Assembly: GCA_030770545.1 (NCBI GenBank)
Contig: CM061094.1
Span: forward strand, 3,829,001 to 3,893,000
Direction of reading: 5' to 3'
From: Macropodus opercularis
Taxonomy: Eukaryota > Chordata > Actinopteri > Anabantiformes > Osphronemidae
DNA length: 64,000 nt
Both the position numbers and the translations under genes were made by a program. This document shows positions 46,492-58,694 of this stretch, in pieces; the first letter of the stretch is position 1, and each line of letters opens with the position of its first letter. The notes beneath the pieces are model-generated. The model saw nothing but the letters and a program-made list of their open reading frames with translations, was not told where the DNA came from and did not search any database.

Positions 46492-46971
46492 TGTAGTGGT
46501 CAGAGACGTCCCAACTCAGAAGAATTCAAGCCGAGGCAGCATTAGGTTCAAATAATCAAACATGAATTTATTTTCAGTGGTGAGATGAAAAAAAAAGGCA
46601 AAGACAGGAAAACAAAGTCACCTCTCTCTCCTGCAGGGAGACGCTCACAGACGCGTGGGGAAGGACGGAGCCCAGGCTGGGGAACGCTGGCTGTGTCTCC
46701 CAGCCCAGCACAGCTCACATCTCCCCCGTCTCCCTCTAGAGAGGTGGTTTTTAAACTCTGAACATGCGTCAAAATGTGAAGATTTCATACCAAGAATTGT
46801 TTGTCCAAATTCCTTTGTTCAACAGCTCAGACTGTTTTGTCTAAAAGCCAGATTGTCTTCGGACCCAAGGCCAGCAAGCCTGCACAGCCTAGACAGGACC
46901 TGTTCTACTCTATTTCAAACCCTTTAGCCTGAACTAAATGCATATGTGCTAAATATATACATTCCGCTACA
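46492..46971 (-). mobile_element. Diverged solo LTR of the same retrovirus group
   Basis: This 480-bp sequence begins TGTAGTGG and ends CCGCTACA. It is alignable end to end with the LTR at 26529-27040, sharing GTCCCAACTCAGAAGAA and AAGCCGAGGCAGC near the start and a GGCCAGCAAGC-type stretch later. It differs clearly in the middle, so it is an older insertion or a sister family. No internal retroviral sequence adjoins it, and no clear target-site duplication is seen. It lies within the presumed GCDH intron. Confidence 0.82.
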
Positions 46972-47100
46972 AATACGCATGGACTTTTTTCTACTACAAA
47001 AGTAAAAATGTCCGTACAGCAGAGACAAAAACGCTTATTTCTATGCCGATTTGTCATGTTCTGTTTTCTGAAGAAATGTAGTGATAATAAGAGAAGAATT
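46972..47100. other. Unassigned single-copy sequence
   Basis: About 130 bases between the solo LTR and the satellite show no recognisable feature. Confidence 0.4.
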
Positions 47101-47415
47101 TAGTTTACATCCATGCTCTTGTAATTTAGGTGCATTTAGTTTAGTGGTTAAGCTGCAAGGAAATTGGCAGGAAGATGCCCGTATAATGTCTTGAGCACAT
47201 TTTTCATTGAATGAACTATGCTAATATTGTTCGGTAGTAGACAATAGCTAATATGTAACATATTTTTTAAGAAAGTCCTGTAAGTGAAGCACAGGCGACA
47301 CCTGTTGTGCGTTAGCTACAGTAAATGGTTGATTTGGTAATTGTGGACTGACGTAGCGGCCTCTGTTATGACTCTGCGTCACAGGGCAAAGACGCAGTTG
47401 CAGAAAACCCTGTGA
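47101..47415. repeat. Rearranged, diverged U fragment (copy 9)
   Basis: Part of U's middle region (GAACTATGCTAATATTGTTC) is joined directly to sequence like the start of U (AAGTCCTGTAAGTGAAGCAC and TGACGTAGCGGCCTCTG). It then passes straight into hairpin units at CCCTGTGACGGTAAGTC. It is the most diverged U-like segment in the window. It marks the satellite boundary on the GCDH side. Confidence 0.7.
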
Positions 47416-48984
47416 CGGTAAGTCTTTATTTATTAATTTCTTCACTTTATTTTGAACAATAGAAAATGGTGTGGTCCCAGTGTGTGATACCAGGTTGAGG
47501 GTATAGTCCTGGCATTCTGGGACCCCCTGTCAATGTAACATATTGTAATACATTGTAAATTAGGTATAGGTCCAAGGGTGTTTTGCAGATCTAAGGACAA
47601 ATGCTGGCACTATTAGACACCCTGTGACGGTAACTCTTTATCTATTTTTTTTTTCACTTTATGTTCCAAAATAGGAAATGGTCCCAGTGTGTGATACCCG
47701 GTCAAAGTAAAAATCTGGCATTCATTGTTTGTGTGTTTTTATTTTAAGTGTGTTGCATTGTAAGACAGGGAATGGTCCCAGTGTGTGATACCAGGTTGGG
47801 GGTATAGTCCTGGCATTCTGGGATCCCCTGTCAATGTAAGTTTCGTTTTTTTTCATTGTAACCCCTGTCAATGTAACTTACGGTAAGTAAGACGGTAAGT
47901 CTTTATTAATTAATTTCTTCACTTTATATTGCTCGATAAGAAAAGGTCCCAGTGTGTGATGCCAGGTCAAAGTTTAAATCCTGGCATTCTGGGACCCACT
48001 GTCAATGTAACATATTGTATTACATTGTAAGGTAGGGAATGGTTCAAGCGTGTTTTGCAGGTCTCAGGACAAATGCTGGCACTATTGGCCACCCTGTGAC
48101 GGTAAGTCTTTATTAATTAATTTCTTCACTTGATATTGCTCGATAGGAAATGGTCCCAGTGTGTGATACCAGGTCGAAGCAAAAATCCTGGTATTCTAGG
48201 ACCCCCTATAAATGTAAGGTTATTTGGTTCTTTTAATTTTGTGTATTGTATTGTAAGACAGGGAATGGTCCCAGTGTTTGATGCCAGGTTGGGGGTATAG
48301 TCCTGGCATTCTGGGACACCCTGTCAATGCAAGTTTCCTTTTTTTTTTTCATTGTAAGACAGGGAACGGTCCCAGTGTGTGATGCCAGGTCAAACTGAAA
48401 ATCCTAGCATTCTGGGACCCCCTGTCAATGTAACATATTGTATTACATTGTAAGGTAAGAAATGGTCCAAGCTTGTTTTGCAGGTCTGAGAACAAATGCT
48501 GGCTTTATTGGCCACCCTATGACGGTAAGTCTTTCTTAATTAATTTCTTCACTTTATGTTGCACGATAGGAAATGGTCCCAGTGTGTGATACCAGGTCGA
48601 AATAAAAATCCTGGAATCCTGGGACCCCCTATCAATGTTAAGTCATTTGTTTTGTGTATTACATTGTAAGACAGGGAACGCTCCCAGTGTGTGATACCAA
48701 GTTGGGGATAGGAAATGGTCTCATTGTGTGATACCGGGTCAAAGTAAAAATCTGGCATTCATTGTTTGTGTGTTTTTATTTTGTGTGTTGCATTGTAAGA
48801 CAGGGAATGGTCCCAGTGTGTGATACCAGGTTGGGGGTATAGTCCTGGCATTCTGGGATCCCCTGTCAATGTAAGTTTGATTTTTTTCATTGTAAGACAG
48901 GGAATGTTCCCGGTGTGTGATGCCAGGTCGAAGAAAAAATCCTGGCATTCTGGGACCCCCATCAATGCAAGTTTCCTTTTTTTT
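47416..48984. repeat. Hairpin satellite block 9, diverged
   Basis: This hairpin array of about 1.6 kb has more substitutions and deletions than the left arrays, for example shortened units near 47720 and 48640. The inner stem is often preserved where the rest has decayed. Confidence 0.85.
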
Positions 48985-50312
48985 CATTGCGAGTCAGGTA
49001 TTGGTCCATTGCTATTTAACATATTTTCTAAGCAAGTCCTGTAAGTGAAGCACGGGCGACAGCTGTTGTGCCTTAGCTTTATTATATGGTTGATGTGGTG
49101 ATTGTGGGCTGACGTAGCGGCCTGTTTTGTGGCTCTGCATTACAGGGGAAACATGCAGTCACAGCAACGGCAGTATTTTGTTGTCATGTACTCATGCTGT
49201 TTTGTGGTCATAGTGGTGTCACTGATCATTTTTTAAGTTTTTGGGCCACCCTGTCGGTGTTTATATTTAGTTTTAAATATATTTCAAAAATGCACAATTT
49301 AAAGTGGAATATTCAAATGTTTTTCCATTTTTACTTTGTCTAATTTACCAGTTCCCAGGGCTACGCTCCACGTCATTGCATGCCACGTAAACTAAATGCA
49401 CGACTCGTAGCTGCCGCTAGGGGGCGGACTGGTCGTTTGTACTGGGATGTCGGGAGGAGCCAAAGAAGAGACGGACGTAGAGCGGTCAGGGCAACTGTGG
49501 CGGGACGATAAAGTACATCATCTTCCGCAGTGAGTATGGACTCAGGATCGGATTTATCACAGTGTGCCAGCATTGTCTTATGATTATTATCCATATAATC
49601 GAAAATGTATTTTATCCTCCTCAGGGTGCTATGTTTACTAAGTTTAGTTTGCTTAGTAACGGTAACCAGGTAGCATTAGCATTTAGCGTTAGACCGACAT
49701 GACATTAGCCAACTTGCAGAGGTAATTTTCTGCCGTTTTTAATCCCGGGAAAGTTGTTTGGGTCGTTGATTGAAGAGGGAATATAGAGCAGTAACGCTAG
49801 AACACTTTAGATGTGTGTATTTTGCTGTGAGCACCTTTTTCAGTGAAGTAACTATGCTAATATTGTTCGGTAAAAGACAATAGGTAACATTTAACATGTT
49901 TTCTAAAGAAGTTAGTGAAGATTGGACGAAACCTGTTGTGCCTTCGCTTCAGTATATGGTTGATTTGGTGATTGTGGGCTGACATGCAGTTACAGAAACG
50001 AGAGTGTTTTGTTGTCATGTACACATGCTGTTTTGTGGGCATATTTAAACTGAGGTCACTGATTGTTGAACATTTGGGGCACCCTGTCAATATTTGTATT
50101 TCTTTTTTAGTATATTTTAGAAATACATATCTTTAATTGCAATGTTCGAATGTTTTTCCATTTAGTTTTTTCTAATTTGCCAGTTCCCAGTGCTACGCTC
50201 CTCGTCATTGCATGCTATGCAAACTACATGCATGGCTCTTTGCTCCCGCTATGAGGCAGACTGCTCTTTGGTTTTGCCCGACATCCCAGGAAAAAAGACA
50301 GCATTTGTGAAG
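48985..50312. repeat. U segment, copy 10
   Basis: This full-length U copy is closer to copies 1-4 than to copy 7 over most of its length, but its start resembles copy 7 (TTGCGAGTCAGGTATTGG). It therefore looks like a mosaic produced by exchange between U lineages. The CTCF-like motif is at 49414-49427. Confidence 0.85.
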
Positions 50313-53300
50313 GTATGTCTTTATTTATTAATTCCTTCACTTTATATTGCACGATAGGAAATGGTCCCAGTGTGTGATGCCAGTGCGAAATAAAAATCCT
50401 GGTATTCTGGGACCCCCTATCAATGTAAGGTTATTGTTTTTTATTTTTATTTTGTGTATTGCATTGTAAGAAAGGGAATGGTCCCAGTGTGTGATGCCAG
50501 GTTGGGGGTATAGTCCTGGCATTCTGGGACACCCTGTCAATGTAAGTTTCCTTTTTTTTTTCATTGTAAGACAGTGAACGGTCCCAGTGTGTGATACCAG
50601 GTCGAAATAAAAATCCTGGCATTCTGGGACCCCCTGTCAATGTAACACATTGTGGTGGGGAATGGTCCAAGCGTGTTTTGCAGGTCTGAGGACAAATGCT
50701 GGCACTATTGGCCACCCTGTGACGGTAAGTCTTTATTAATTAATTCCTTCACTTGATATTGCTCGATAGGAAATGGTCCCAGTGTGTGATACCAGGTGGA
50801 AATTAAAATCCTGGTATTTTTGGACCCCCTATCAATGTAAGGTTATTGTTTTTTATTTTTATTTTGTGTATTACATTGTAAGGTAGGGAATGGTCCCAGT
50901 GTGTGATACCAGGTCGAAATAAAAATCCTGGCATTCTGGGACCCCCTATCAATGTAAGTTTCCTTTGTTTTTCATTGTAAGATAGGGAATGGTCCCAGTG
51001 TGTGATGCCAGGTCAAACTGAAAATCCTGGCAATCTGGGACCCCCTGTCAATGTAACTTACGGTAAGTAAGACCGTAAGTCTTTATTAATTAATTTCTTC
51101 ACTTTATATTGCTCGATAGGAAATGGTCCCAGTGTGTGATGTCAGGTCGAAGTTTAAATCCTGGCATTCTGGGACTCCCTGTCAATGTAACATATTGTAT
51201 TACATTGTAAGGTAGGGAATGGTCCAAGCTTGTTTTGCAGGTCTGAGGACAAATGCTGGCACTATTGGCCACCCTGTGACGGTAAGTCTTTATTAATTAA
51301 TTTCTTCACTTGATATTGCTCGATAGGAAATGGTCCCAGTGTGTGATACCAGGTCGAAATACAATTCCTGGTATTCTGGGACCCCCTATCAATGTAAGGT
51401 TATTGTTTTTTATTTTTATTTTGTGTATTGCATTGTAAGACAGGGAATGGTCCCAGTGTGTGATGCCAGGTTGGGGGTATAGTCCTGGCATTCTGGGACA
51501 CCCTGTCAATGTAAGTTTCCTTTTTTTTTCATTGTAAGACAGTGAATGGTCCCAGTGTGTGATGCTAGGTCAAACTGCAAATCCTGGAATTCTGGGACCC
51601 CCTGTCAATGTAACATATTGTATTACATTGTAAGGTGGGGAATGGTCCAAGCGTATTTTGCAGGTCTGAGGACAAATGCTGGCACTATTGGCCACGCTGT
51701 GACGGTAAGTCTTTATTAATTAATTTCTTCACTTGATATTGCTCGATAGGAAATGGTCCCAGTGTGTGATACCAGGTCGAAGTAAAAATCCTGGCATTCT
51801 GGGACCCCCTATCAATGTAAGGTTATTGTTTATTATTTTTATTTTGTGTATTGCATTGTAAGACAGAGAATGGTCCCAGTGTGTGATGCCAGGTCAAACT
51901 GAAAATCCTGGCATTCTGGGACCCCCTATCAATGTAAGTTTCCTTTGTTTTTCATTGTAAGATAGGGAATGGTCCCAGTGTGTGATGCCAGGTCAAACTG
52001 AAAATCCTGGCAATCTGGGACCCCCTGTCAATGTAACTTACGGTAAGTAAGACCGTAAGTCTTTATTAATTAATTTCTTCACTTTATATTGCTCGATAGG
52101 AAATGGTCCCAGTGTGTGATGTCAGGTCGAAGTTTAAATCCTGGCATTCTGGGACCCCCTGTCAATGTAACATATTGTATTACATTGTAAGGTAGGGAAT
52201 GGTCCAAGCTTGTTTTGCAGGTCTGAGGACAAATGCTGGCACTATTGGCCACCCTGTGACGGTAAGTCTTAATTAATTAATTTCTTCACTTTATATTGCT
52301 CGATAGGAAATGGTCCCAGTGTGTGATACCAGGTCGAAGTAAAAATCCTGGCATTCTGGGACCCCCTGTCAATGTAACATATTGTATTACATTGTAAGGT
52401 AGGGAATGGTCCAAGCTTGTTTTGCAGGTCTGAGGACAAATGCTGGCACTATTGGCCACCCTGTGACGGTAAGTCTTTATTAATTAGTTTCGTCACTTGA
52501 TATTGCTCGATAGGAAATGGTCCCAGTGTGTGATACCAGGTCGAAATACAATTCCTGGTATTCTGGGACCCCCTATCAATGTAAGGTTATTGTTTTTTAT
52601 TTTTATTTTGTTTATTGCATTGTAAGACAGGGAATGGTCCCAGTGTGTGATGCCAGGTTGGGGGTATATTCCTGGCATTCTGGGACCCCCTGTCAATGTA
52701 AGTATCCTATTTCTTTTTCATTGTAAGACAGAGAATGGTCCCAGTGTGTGATTCCAGGTCAAACTGAAAATCCTGGCATTCTGGGACCCCCTGTCAATGT
52801 AACACATTGTATTACATTGTAAGGTAGGGAATGGTCCAAGCGTTTTGCAGGTCTGAGGACAAATGCTGGCACTATTGGCCACCTTGTGACGGTAAGTCTT
52901 TATTAATTTCTTCACTTGATATTGCTCGATAGGGAATGGTCCCAGTGTGTGATGCCAGGTCGAAATAAAAATCCTGGCATTCTGGCACCCCCTATCAATG
53001 TAAGGTAATTGTTTTTTATTTTTATTCTGTGTATTGCATTGTAAGACAGGGAATGGTCCCAGTGTGTGATACCAGGTCGAACTGAAAATCCTGGCAATCT
53101 GGGACCCCCTGTCAATGTAACTTACGGTAAGTAAGACCGTAAGTCTTTATTAATTAATTTCTTCACTTGATATTGCTCGATAGGAAATGGTCCCAGTGTG
53201 TGATACCAGGTCGAAATAAAAATCCTGGTATTCTAGGACCCCTTATCGATGTAAGGTTATTTGGTTCTTTTAATTTTGTGTATTGTATTGTAAGACAGGG

Positions 53301-55584
53301 AATGGTCCCAGTGTTTGATGCCAGGTTGGGGGTATAGTCCTGGCATTCTGGGACACCCTGTCAATGTAAGTTTCCTTTTTTTTTTCATTGTAAGACAGAG
53401 AATGGTTCCAGTGTGTGATGCCAGGTCAAACTGCAAATCCTGGCATTCTGGGACCCCCTGTCAATGTAACATATTGTAATACATTGTAAGGTATGGAATG
53501 GTCCAAGCTTGTTTTGCAGGTCTGTGATACAAATGCTGGCACTATTGGCTACCCTGTGACGGTAAGTCTTTATTAATTAATTTCTTCACTTTATGTTGCT
53601 CGATAGGAAATGTTCCCAGTGTGTGATACCAGGTCGAAGTAAAAATCCTGGCATTCTGGGACCCCCTATCAATGTAACATATTGTATTACATTGTAAGGT
53701 AGGGAATGGTCCAAACTTGTTTTGCAGGTCTGAGGACAAATGCTGGCACTATTGGCCATCCTGTGACGGTAAGTCTTTATTAATTAGTTTCGTCACTTGA
53801 TATTGCTCGATAGGAAATGGTCCCAGTGTGTGATACCAGGTCGAAATACAATTCCTGGTATTCTGGGACCCCCTATCAATGTAAGGTTATTGTTTTTTAT
53901 TTTTATTTTGTGTATTGCATTGTAAGACAGGGAATGGTCCCAGTGTGTGATGCCAGGTTGGGGGTATATTCCTGGCATTCTGGGACCCCCTGTCAATGTA
54001 AGTATCCTATTTCTTTTTCATTGTAAGACATAGAATGGTCCCAGTGTGTGATTCCAGGTCAAACTGAAAATCCTGGCATTCTGGGACCCCCTGTCAATGT
54101 AACACATTGTGGTGGGGAATGGTCCAAGCGTGTTTTGCAGGTCTGAGGACAAATGCTGGTACTATTGGCCACCCTGTGACGGTACGTCTTTATTAATTAA
54201 TTTCTTCACTTGATATTGCTCGATAGGAAATGGTCCCAGTGTGTGATACCAGGTCGAAATAAAAATCCTGGCATTCTGCGACCCCCTGTCAATGTAAGTT
54301 TCCTTTTTTTTTTCATTGTAAGACAGAGAATGGTCCCAGTGTGTGATGCCAGGTCAAACTGCAAATCCTGGCATTCTGGGACCACCTGTCAATGTAACAT
54401 ATTGTAATACATTGTAAGGTAGGGAATGGTCCAATCTTGTTTTGCAGGTCTGAGGACAAATGCTGGCACTATTGGCCACCTTGTGACGGTAAGTCTTTAT
54501 TAATTTCTTCACTTGATATTGCTCGATAGGGAATGGTCCCAGTGTGTGATGCCAGGTCGAAATAAAAATCCTGGCATTCTGGGACCCCCTGTCAATGTAA
54601 CATATTGTATTACATTGTAAGGTAGGGAATGGTCCAAGCTTGTTTTGCAGGTTTGAGGACAAATGCTGGCACTATTGGCTACCCTGTGACGGTAAGTCTT
54701 TATTAATTAATTTCTGCACTTTATATTGCTCGATAGGAAATGGTCCCAGTGTGTGATACCAGGTCGAAGTAAAAATCCTGGCATTCTGAGACCCCCTATC
54801 AATGTAAGGTTATTGTTTATTATTTTTATTTTGTGTATTGCATTGTAAGACAGAGAATGGTCCCAGTGTGTGATGCCAGGTTGGGAGTATAGTCCTGGCA
54901 TTCTGCGACACCCTGTCAATGTACGTTTTTTTTTTTTTTCATTGTAAGACATGGAATGGTCCCAGTGTGTGATGCCAGGTCAAACTGAAAATCCTGGTAT
55001 TCGGGGACCCCCTTTCAATGTAAGGTTATTGTTTTTCATTTTTATTTTGTGTATTGCATTGTAAGACAGAGAATGGTCCCAGTGTGTGATGCCAGGTCAA
55101 ACTGAAAATCCTGGCATTCTGGGACCCCCTGTCAATGTAACACATTGTGGTGGGGAATGGTCCAAGCGTGTTTTGCAGGTCTGAGGACAAATGCTGGTAC
55201 TATTGGCCACCCTGTGACGGTACGTCTTTATTAATTAATTTCTTCACTTGATATTGCTCGATAGGAAATGGTCCCAGTGTGTGATACCAGGTCGAAATAA
55301 AAATCCTGGCATTCTGCGACCCCCTGTCAATGTAAGTTTCCTTTGTTTTTCATTGTAAGATAGGGAATTGTCCCAGTGTGTGATGCCAGGTCAAACTGAA
55401 AATCCTGGCAATCTGGGACCCCCTGTCAATGTAACTTACGGTAAGTAAGACCGTAAGTCTTTATTAATTAATTTCTTCACTTTATATTGCTCGATAGGAA
55501 ATGGTCCCAGTGTGTGATACCAGGTCAAATTGCAAATCCTGGCGTTCTGGAACCCCCTATCAAAGTAAGTTTTTTTTTTTTTTT
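50313..55584. repeat. Hairpin satellite block 10, with 1,300-bp-spaced duplication
   Basis: This is the longest uninterrupted hairpin run in the window, about 5.3 kb. A stretch beginning TTAGTTTCGTCAC near 52484 recurs near 53784, 1,300 bp later, with the same rare variants (GTAAGTATCCTATTTC and GGGGGTATATTCC). The start resembles block 1, and the end, from 55215, is duplicated from 24318. Confidence 0.9.
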
Positions 55585-56911
55585 CATTGCCATTCAGTGA
55601 ATGGTCCATTGCTATTTAACATATTTCCAAGCAAGTCCTGTAAGTGAAACACGGGCGACAGCTGTTGTGCCTTAGCTTCATTATATGGTTGATGTGGTGA
55701 TTGTGGGCTGACGTAGCGGCCTGTTTTGTGGCTCTGCATCACAGCGGAAACATGCAGTCACAGCAACGGCAGTATTTTGTTGTCATGTACTCATGCTGTT
55801 TTGTGGTCATAGTGGTGTCACTGATCATTTTTTAAGTATTTGGGCCACCCTGTCGGTGTTTATATTTAGTTTTAAATATATTTCAAAAATGCACAATTTA
55901 AAGTGGAATATTCAAATGTTTTTCCATTTTTACTTTGTCTAATTTACCAGTTCCCAGGGCTACGCTCCACGTCATTGCATGCCACTTAAACTAAATGCAC
56001 GACTCGTAGCTGCCGCTAGGGGGCGGACTGGTCGTTTGTACTGGGATGTCGGGAGGAGCCAAAGAAGAGACGGACGTAGAGCGGTTAGGGCAACTGTGGC
56101 GGGACGATAAAGTACATCATCTTCCGCAGTGAGTATGGACTCAGGATCGGATTTATCACAGTGTGCCAGCATTGTCTTATGATTATTATCCATATAATCG
56201 AAAATGTATTTTATCCTCCTCAGGGTGCTATGTCTACTAAGTTTAGTTTGCTTAGTAACGGTAACCAGGTAGCATTAGCATTTAGCGTTAGACCGACATG
56301 ACATTAGCCAACTTGCAGAGGTAATTTTCTGCCGTTTTTAATCCCGGGAAAGTTGTTTGGATCGTTGGTTGAAGAGGGAATATAGAGGAGTAATGCTAGA
56401 ACACTTTAGATGTGTGTATTTTGCTGTGAGCACCTTTTTCAGTGAAGTAACTATGCTAATATTGTTCGGTAAAAGACAATAGGTAACATTTAACATGTTT
56501 TCTAAAGAAGTTAGTGAAGATTGGACGAAACCTGTTGTGTCTTCGCTTCAGTATATGGTTGATTTGGTTATTGTGGGCTGACATGCAGTTACAGAAACGA
56601 GAGTGTTTTGTTGTCATGTACACATGCTGTTTTGTGGTCATATTTAAACTGAGGTCACTGATTGTTTAACATTTGGGCCACCCTGTCAATATTTGTATTT
56701 CCTTTTTAGTATATTTTAGAAATACATATCTTTAATTGGAATGTTCGAATGTTTTTCCATTTAGCTTTTTCTAATTTGCCAGTTCCCAGGGCTACGCTCC
56801 TCGTCATTGCATGCTATGCAAACTACATGCATGGCTCTTTGCTCCCGCTATGAGGCAGACTGCTCTTTGGTTTTGCCCGACATCCCAGGAAAAAAGACAG
56901 CATTTGTGAAG
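55585..56911. repeat. U segment, copy 11
   Basis: This is the duplicate of copy 6 with few changes (for example CCACTTAAAC near 55982, TTAGCTTTTTC near 56762). The CTCF-like motif is intact at 56013-56026. Confidence 0.85.
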
Positions 56912-57424
56912 GTAAGTCTTTATTAATTAATTCCTTCACTTTATATTGCACAATAGTAAAAGGTCCCAGTGTGTGATGCCAGGTCGAAATAAAAATCCTG
57001 GTATTCTGGGACACCCTATCAATGTAAGGTTATTGTTTTTTTTTTTTATTTTGTGTATTGCATTGTAAGACAGGGAATGGTCCCAGTGTTTGATGCCAGG
57101 TTGGGGGTATAGTCCTGGCACTCTGGGACCCCCTGTCAATGTAAGTTTCCTTTTTTTTTCATTGTAAGACAGAGAATGGTCCCAGTGTGTGATGCCAGGT
57201 CAAACTGCAAATCCTGGCATTCTGGGACCCCCTGTCAATGTAACACATTGTATTACATTGTAAGGTAGGGAATGGTCCAAGCTTGTTTTGCAGGTCTGAG
57301 GACAAGTGCTGGCACTATTGGCTACCCTGTGACGGTAAGTCTTTATTAATTAATTTCTTCACTTTATGTTGCTCGATAGGAAATGGTCCCAGTGTGTGAT
57401 GCCAGGTCGAAGTAAAAATCCTGG
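56912..57424. repeat. Hairpin satellite block 11, cut by the second retroviral LTR
   Basis: It matches block 6 and ends at the same base (AAAAATCCTGG) at the LTR. This shows the retroviral junction was copied rather than formed twice. Confidence 0.9.
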
Positions 57425-57936
57425 TGTAGTGGTTAGAAATGTCCCAACTCAGAAGAACTCAAGCCGAGGCAGCTTTAGGTTTTCAGCCAATCAATTGTAG
57501 ATTTATTCTCAGTGCTGAGATGAAAGAATGCAAAGGCAGATATGCGGAGTCACCTTCTTCCTTGCAAGGAGGATGCTTGCTAGCGCTCGGGGAGCCCAAG
57601 GCCTGACCACAGAAAAACGAGTTGTCTCTACGGCAGGCAAAGAACTCTCCTCCCGAGATTCCTCGGGAGCGTGTTTTAATCCCTCAGTTTGCGTCAGACC
57701 AAATGCAAACATTTGTGATTACAGCCACTTGTTTTGACTCCATTGTTTTGGTTACCAGGTCAGAATGTTTTGCCCAAATTGTTCTGCTCTACCGGTCAGA
57801 TATCCTCGGAGCCACCGAAGGCCAGCAAGCGTCCTGTACAATCATATTCCCTAGAAATGAACAAGGCCTAAACAATATCTATTCTACTCTAACTGTATCC
57901 TAAACCCACTAACATATACTAATTTTTTCCACTACA
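57425..57936 (-). repeat. LTR of the second retroviral copy
   Basis: This 512-bp LTR has the same ends as the first copy. It appears identical to 26529-27040 at every position where the two LTRs of copy 1 differ from each other. Confidence 0.93.
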
Positions 57937-58401
57937 GAATTTCCCCCTCACGGGATTTTTAAATCCCGTAAAGATCTAACCTAGACTATACTAAGTTAAA
58001 GTACAACTATACACCTCTCCCCTGAAATCAACATTCTAAATTAATAGCTACGCTAATGATCAGAACAAAAAGACTAAGACTGAACTAAGCACACAAGGTC
58101 CTGCATTCAGAAGAGGTGATTCTCTGCACCCTGCCAACAACAAATGTTCACATAGACATAGTTCACTACAGATGTCCCAGGCAGCCACACGCGTCGATCA
58201 AGGAGGCCGAATCCCAGATGAGCGTCTCTCCCACTTCCAGGGGCGATGGCCTCCATTCATCCACGGGTGCAACTCCCAGTTTAAGCTCTGCAGTGAACCT
58301 GAGTATGAGGAAAATAAAGAACGAACATAAGACAAATCACAGGAATTGACCATTTCTTAAAATGAATGTTGCTAACTCTAAAATATAATCCTCTGACTTC
58401 T

Positions 58402-58435
58402 ATCAATTAATCAATCAATCAATCATCCATCAATC
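58402..58435. repeat. Short ATCA-type simple repeat
   Basis: Tandem ATCA-like tetranucleotides lie in the retroviral 3' region that copy 1 has lost. Confidence 0.75.
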
Positions 58436-58694
58436 GTCAGTGTATTTTAAAGTGTAACCTTAGTTGCAGGAATCAAATCATTATTCAAATATTCAGATAG
58501 TTCAGATAATCATATTACAACTTAATTAAAACTTATAGAGCAAAGAAATAGATCATTAGATAAAATCCATTACACAACTGTGTGAAGTGGAGAAGTCAGA
58601 GGCTAACTGTAGTGCGTATATATGAGTATGTGTATGTTTGAGAAATAGAAAAAACATGGTAGATAGCTGGCAGCCGCCTGGCTCTGCTCCGGCC

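Noticed and set aside
46548..46927. Short frames of 74-90 codons on both strands near 46.6-46.9 kb
   Set aside because: They lie within the solo LTR and show no protein features.
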